From positions 29,074-93,073 of the forward strand of contig JAZUPE010000052.1 in NCBI GenBank assembly GCA_045605025.1: 64,000 bases of DNA, written 5' to 3'. The notes beneath the pieces were generated by a model that saw only the letters and a program-made list of their open reading frames with translations, searched no databases and was not told where the DNA came from. The translations under genes and the position numbers were made by a program. The DNA comes from SIG598 sp045605025 (lineage in GTDB: Bacteria > Bacillota > Clostridia > Oscillospirales > Acutalibacteraceae). Below, piece after piece: positions 61,544 to 64,000 of this stretch (position 1 is the first letter of the stretch; each line of letters starts with the position of its first letter).

Positions 61544-61825
61544 TTACTTAAATCCGTTCTTCTTCGCCCACTCACTCGCTGCCTTTTTCCGTTCTTCGCT
61601 GTACGGTGCTGTCAGCCGGAAACTCAGTCTGCCTTTTTCTATCTCAAAGGTCAGCCCGCCTTGCTCGTCATCGTCAATCTGGCGGCAACACTGCGGATGT
61701 TCTTTTGCAAATGCTGTCAGTCGTTTTTTTAGATCGGTGTTGTGGGTCTGCACCTCGATCATACTGCTGTACTCGTTAAAATAGATGGCTGTGGTCATTT
61801 CTTTTTTGGTAAGTCCCGTTCTCAT
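61544..61825 (-). CDS. Small conserved mobile-element protein
   Basis: ATG 61825 has AGGAGG 6 nt upstream and gives 93 residues (MRTGLTKKEMTTAIYFNEYS). It continues LKKRLTAFAKEHPQCCRQID and RLSFRLTAPYSEERKKAASE. I recall this as a protein common in Tn916/Tn1549-like elements. Its function is unknown. Confidence 0.65.
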   Translation of the reverse strand: MRTGLTKKEMTTAIYFNEYSSMIEVQTHNTDLKKRLTAFAKEHPQCCRQIDDDEQGGLTFEIEKGRLSFRLTAPYSEERKKAASEWAKKNGFK

Positions 61826-61975
61826 AAAACCTCCTGTTTTTCGCAAATTTTTCTCAGCTCTTGAATTGAAAAAGTGGTACGATTTTCCGATAGAAACGCT
61901 CCAAACGATGCGGGGTATGTTCCGGCTCTCGCTATCGGCTGATTTGCCACTTTTTCGGCTCTCTTGACCGTATTT

Positions 61976-62176
61976 TCACGCTTTCCTGTTTGTACGGCTT
62001 TTCAGCCATTCCACAAGCTCATGTTTCATCACCAATTTTCGCCCGCCGATCCGCAAAGTTGGAAAATCCGGGGCATTCAAAAGGTTGTACGCACCCGCCT
62101 TGGAAATCTGCAACGCCTCCGCAAGCTGCTTTGCGTCCATCACATCGGGCATGGTTTCAAACGGTTCTCTGCTCAT
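61976..62176 (-). CDS. Excisionase-family HTH protein
   Basis: ATG 62176 follows GGAG at 7 nt and gives 66 residues. MDAKQLAEALQISKAGAYNL then LRIGGRKLVMKHELVEWL is the MerR-like HTH_17 domain of excisionases and small element regulators. It lies between a sigma-like gene and the 93-residue protein, the usual company in conjugative transposons. Confidence 0.8.
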   Translation of the reverse strand: MSREPFETMPDVMDAKQLAEALQISKAGAYNLLNAPDFPTLRIGGRKLVMKHELVEWLKSRTNRKA

Positions 62177-62245
62177 AAAATCTCCTTTCCTGCATGAAAA
62201 AGCAGCAGTCACCATTTCGGTAACTGCTGCCGCTTCTGCGTCTGT

Positions 62246-62746
62246 TTACTTGTCCAAATACTTCTGATATTCTGCTGTCACATAATCCTCATAGGCGTTT
62301 GCGATCTTGGCGATATGCTTATGGACTGCACTGGCGGTCTTGTAGCCAACCTTGTCTGCGATTTCCTGCTCGGTGTAGCCATCCATTCGCAGTTTCAATA
62401 TCTCCCGGTCTTTCTCTGTAATGGTACTTTCCGCAAAGGAAGCGATCTGCATTTCGGAAATGACAGAGTTCTCAAAATCGCTGCGGGGGTCTGCTACATC
62501 GAAAATATCCCCATCCTCGCTCTCCATCATTTCATCCAGAGAGACCGGCTTGCCGGAACGGTTGTGATGCCACTTCCGCATGAAGTCTGTCTTAACGGTG
62601 CTGCTTGTAGTTTCGTAGTCCTCTACGGTGCGGTCTTCCCAGATTGCATCAATCACAGGCTGCCATTCCTGTTCTGCAACCACCATATCGGTGACATTGC
62701 CGATCAGATTGCTGAATTGCTGATAGGTCAGCCACGGCACTTCCAC
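62246..62746 (-). CDS. Sigma-70 region-4-like protein of a conjugative element (5' end unclear)
   Basis: The C-terminus TEKDREILKLRMDGYTEQEI and then KTASAVHKHIAKIANAYEDY is a sigma region-4/LuxR-type HTH. The N-terminal part (YQQFSNLIGNVTDMVVAEQE, then AIWEDRTVED) is family-specific. GTG 62746 is the first start, but the frame stays open back to 62,833 and reads a similar protein without any start codon. The 5' end may have been lost at the junction with the next gene. Confidence 0.65.
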   Translation of the reverse strand: MEVPWLTYQQFSNLIGNVTDMVVAEQEWQPVIDAIWEDRTVEDYETTSSTVKTDFMRKWHHNRSGKPVSLDEMMESEDGDIFDVADPRSDFENSVISEMQIASFAESTITEKDREILKLRMDGYTEQEIADKVGYKTASAVHKHIAKIANAYEDYVTAEYQKYLDK

Positions 62747-62880
62747 GCCATGCGGGATATTGTAAAGGTTTTGGAATCCAAGCCCATTCTGCTCAAACTG
62801 TATCAGCGGTTGTTTTGAAAGGATAATGCGGATTCAGGCTGTACTTGAGCGTATGTTTTTTTTGCAAAGGAGAAAATATA

Positions 62881-63483
62881 ATGAGCCGATTAAGCAAGTC
62901 ATTCATCTACAAAGGATTCATTAAAGATCTGAAAGAGCATTACGGCGATTCTGCGGCCAAGGATATATGGAAAGAAGCCAATACTTATCTCAGAGATTTT
63001 GAAGCCACGCAAAAGGATATGGACAGCGACAGCAGAATGATGATTCTTCCCGCCGCATCGCTATATATAGCACTATATAAACGGGATCCTGAGAATGCGC
63101 TTGAGATTCTTAAGAATTACGGTACAAGGATTGGCAACAAAATTGCGGGTATAGTGCATACCGTAACCTCTGTTCCCAGGGTGTCCGGACTGATATGGAA
63201 AAACGCCGCAAAACTGATGAGAAACATGAGCAGCGAGCAGAAAGGCTACACCAGAAGAATAGTCAGCGAGAGCGACAAGCTGGTTGCTGTTGATATACTG
63301 TCCTGTCCGCTGCATGATGCCGCCGTCAGAATTGGCATTCCGGAAGCTGCACAGGTTGTATGTGCGATGGATAAAGCCTATATGACGGGATTCCGGCACA
63401 TAAAATACACCCGTACCACCTCGGTGGCCGAGGGCGACAACTGCTGTGATTACAGATTGTCCTACGATAAGAATAAAAGATAA
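62881..63483 (+). CDS. L-2-amino-thiazoline-4-carboxylic acid hydrolase family protein
   Basis: AAAGGAG lies 9 nt before ATG 62881, giving 200 residues. The family (PF14196) is recognised by the layout with MMILPAASLYIALYKRDPEN and a C-terminal block FRHIKYTRTTSVAEGDNCCD. The founding enzyme opens a thiazoline ring in L-cysteine formation, but most homologues in gut Firmicutes have unknown substrates. It is followed by two hairpins. An IS transposase converges from the right. Confidence 0.75.
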   Translation: MSRLSKSFIYKGFIKDLKEHYGDSAAKDIWKEANTYLRDFEATQKDMDSDSRMMILPAASLYIALYKRDPENALEILKNYGTRIGNKIAGIVHTVTSVPRVSGLIWKNAAKLMRNMSSEQKGYTRRIVSESDKLVAVDILSCPLHDAAVRIGIPEAAQVVCAMDKAYMTGFRHIKYTRTTSVAEGDNCCDYRLSYDKNKR

Positions 63484-63489
63484 AACCAA

Positions 63490-63563
63490 AGGCAAGTCAC
63501 CGACGGTGGCTTGCCTCAGCCTGTAGAAAAACCCGACTTTGGCAACGCAGCCAGAGTCGGGTT
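63490..63563 (+). terminator. Two consecutive stem-loops after the ATC-hydrolase gene
   Basis: AGGCAAGTCACC/GGTGGCTTGCCT (63490-63516, one wobble) lies 6 nt past the stop codon. A second hairpin with AAAACCCGACT-type arms and AGTCGGGTTTT lies at 63,527-63,563. The second has a T-tail on the plus strand and mirrors it on the minus strand. It overlaps the transposase 3' end and could be part of the IS end. Confidence 0.6.
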
Positions 63564-64000
63564 TTCGATATTGAGCATTCGAATAAAGAAAATAACAGAG
63601 AAAAAGCAGAGCGTAATGCACCGGAAGAACCCCTGTGGTTCTTCTTCCACTTCCATCTTGCCAGCTTTTTCAGATTCATGGCAGCAAACTTAAGCTTAAC
63701 CCAATTGGTGACCTGGGCTAAGCCTCTGTACTGAGTGTATCTCATGCCGTGCTTTTCTTTAGCGTCGGCAAACACTCGCTCGATTTTCTCTTTTCGCTGC
63801 TTGTATAGATCACGATACTCCGGTATGTACCGTGCGTCATCTGCCATGTCAATGTAACGCTGCCACACGTGGCGTGTTACCGTTTTTTCGCATTTGGCAT
63901 TTGCTGTACAAAGTTCTCTGGTTTCACAGCTGCTGCAAATGTAGCTTCTGCTCTTGTATTCACGGTAACCCTCTCGGTTAGTGGTGGAATAGTGTAAAAC
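63497..64000 (-). CDS. IS1182-type transposase (5' part outside window)
   Basis: The frame is open from the window edge to the stop at 63,497. It reads a Cys-rich region (YICSSCETRELCTANAKC), then ERVFADAKEKHGMRYTQYRG and VTNWVKLKFAAMNLKKLARW, the C-terminal DDE domain of IS1182/IS5-like transposases. The last ~25 codons read across a hairpin, so the true end may be earlier. The N-terminal part is missing. Confidence 0.85.
   Translation of the reverse strand, partial: VLHYSTTNREGYREYKSRSYICSSCETRELCTANAKCEKTVTRHVWQRYIDMADDARYIPEYRDLYKQRKEKIERVFADAKEKHGMRYTQYRGLAQVTNWVKLKFAAMNLKKLARWKWKKNHRGSSGALRSAFSLLFSLFECSISKTRLWLRCQSRVFLQAEASHRR

Overview
The window looks like a chromosome segment of an endospore-forming Clostridium-class Firmicute, most likely an Oscillospirales/Ruminococcaceae gut bacterium. 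This rests on a GC-rich core, AGGAGG-type ribosome binding sites, a 26-residue SpoVM, a YtfJ/GerW spore protein, RemA, PrkC/PrpC, ThyX in place of ThyA, and a BspA-type leucine-rich-repeat surface protein. Nearly all of 1-44,900 is housekeeping DNA, mostly on the minus strand. No database was available, so family names come from reading motifs and gene order.

Layout of the core. 1-2,887 is the 5' part of a secreted BspA-like LRR protein. 3,071-3,144 is tRNA-Arg(ACG) with its own promoter and terminator. 3.2-13.7 kb holds ispF, a class B penicillin-binding protein, a U32 peptidase-family protein, mltG, a formyl-THF cyclo-ligase, a DJ-1 protein, two acyltransferase-like genes, tmk and thyX. 13.8-31.4 kb is the cluster known from Bacillus (yloC-remA-gmk-rpoZ-priA-def-fmt-rsmB-rlmN-prpC-prkC-rsgA-spoVM). 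Its order is kept, but three paralogous papain-like lipoproteins sit between remA and gmk. 31.5-37.5 kb is an M50 protease-scpA-scpB-DUF2953-ytfJ-dac-rluB operon. 37.6-40.9 kb is queA and tgt with an AlkZ-like glycosylase between them. 41.1-44.0 kb is the plus-strand asd-dapA-dapB lysine/diaminopimelate operon. A YwaF-like membrane protein and a phosphopantetheinyl transferase follow.

From 45.7 kb the window becomes accessory DNA. A lone SLOG-four-TM protein with its own promoter and terminator is followed by a serine recombinase, a tyrosine-recombinase-like gene, a gene-free 1.1 kb block rich in dyads, and three translationally coupled small genes. From 53.3 kb comes an AT-richer island. It has an XRE repressor behind an array of matching palindromes, a deletion scar joining the start of McrB to the end of McrC, a large P-loop ATPase, an alpha/beta-hydrolase remnant, a four-gene overlapping operon (zinc-ribbon membrane protein, winged-helix regulator, beta-CASP metallo-hydrolase, DnaQ-like protein), and a PD-(D/E)XK protein with a small neighbour. 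The right end is a fragment of a conjugative-type element (sigma-like protein, excisionase-like HTH), an ATC-hydrolase-family gene and a partial IS1182-type transposase.

How the parts fit together. The core couples peptidoglycan precursors and assembly (asd/dapA/dapB, PBP, MltG, Dac), the PrkC/PrpC signalling pair, translation factors (fmt, def, rlmN, rsmB, rsgA, rluB, queA, tgt) and dTTP supply (thyX, tmk). The best candidate for an undescribed system is the four-gene operon at 56,881-59,985. The SLOG-TM protein and the P-loop ATPase beside the McrBC scar are further candidate defence genes.
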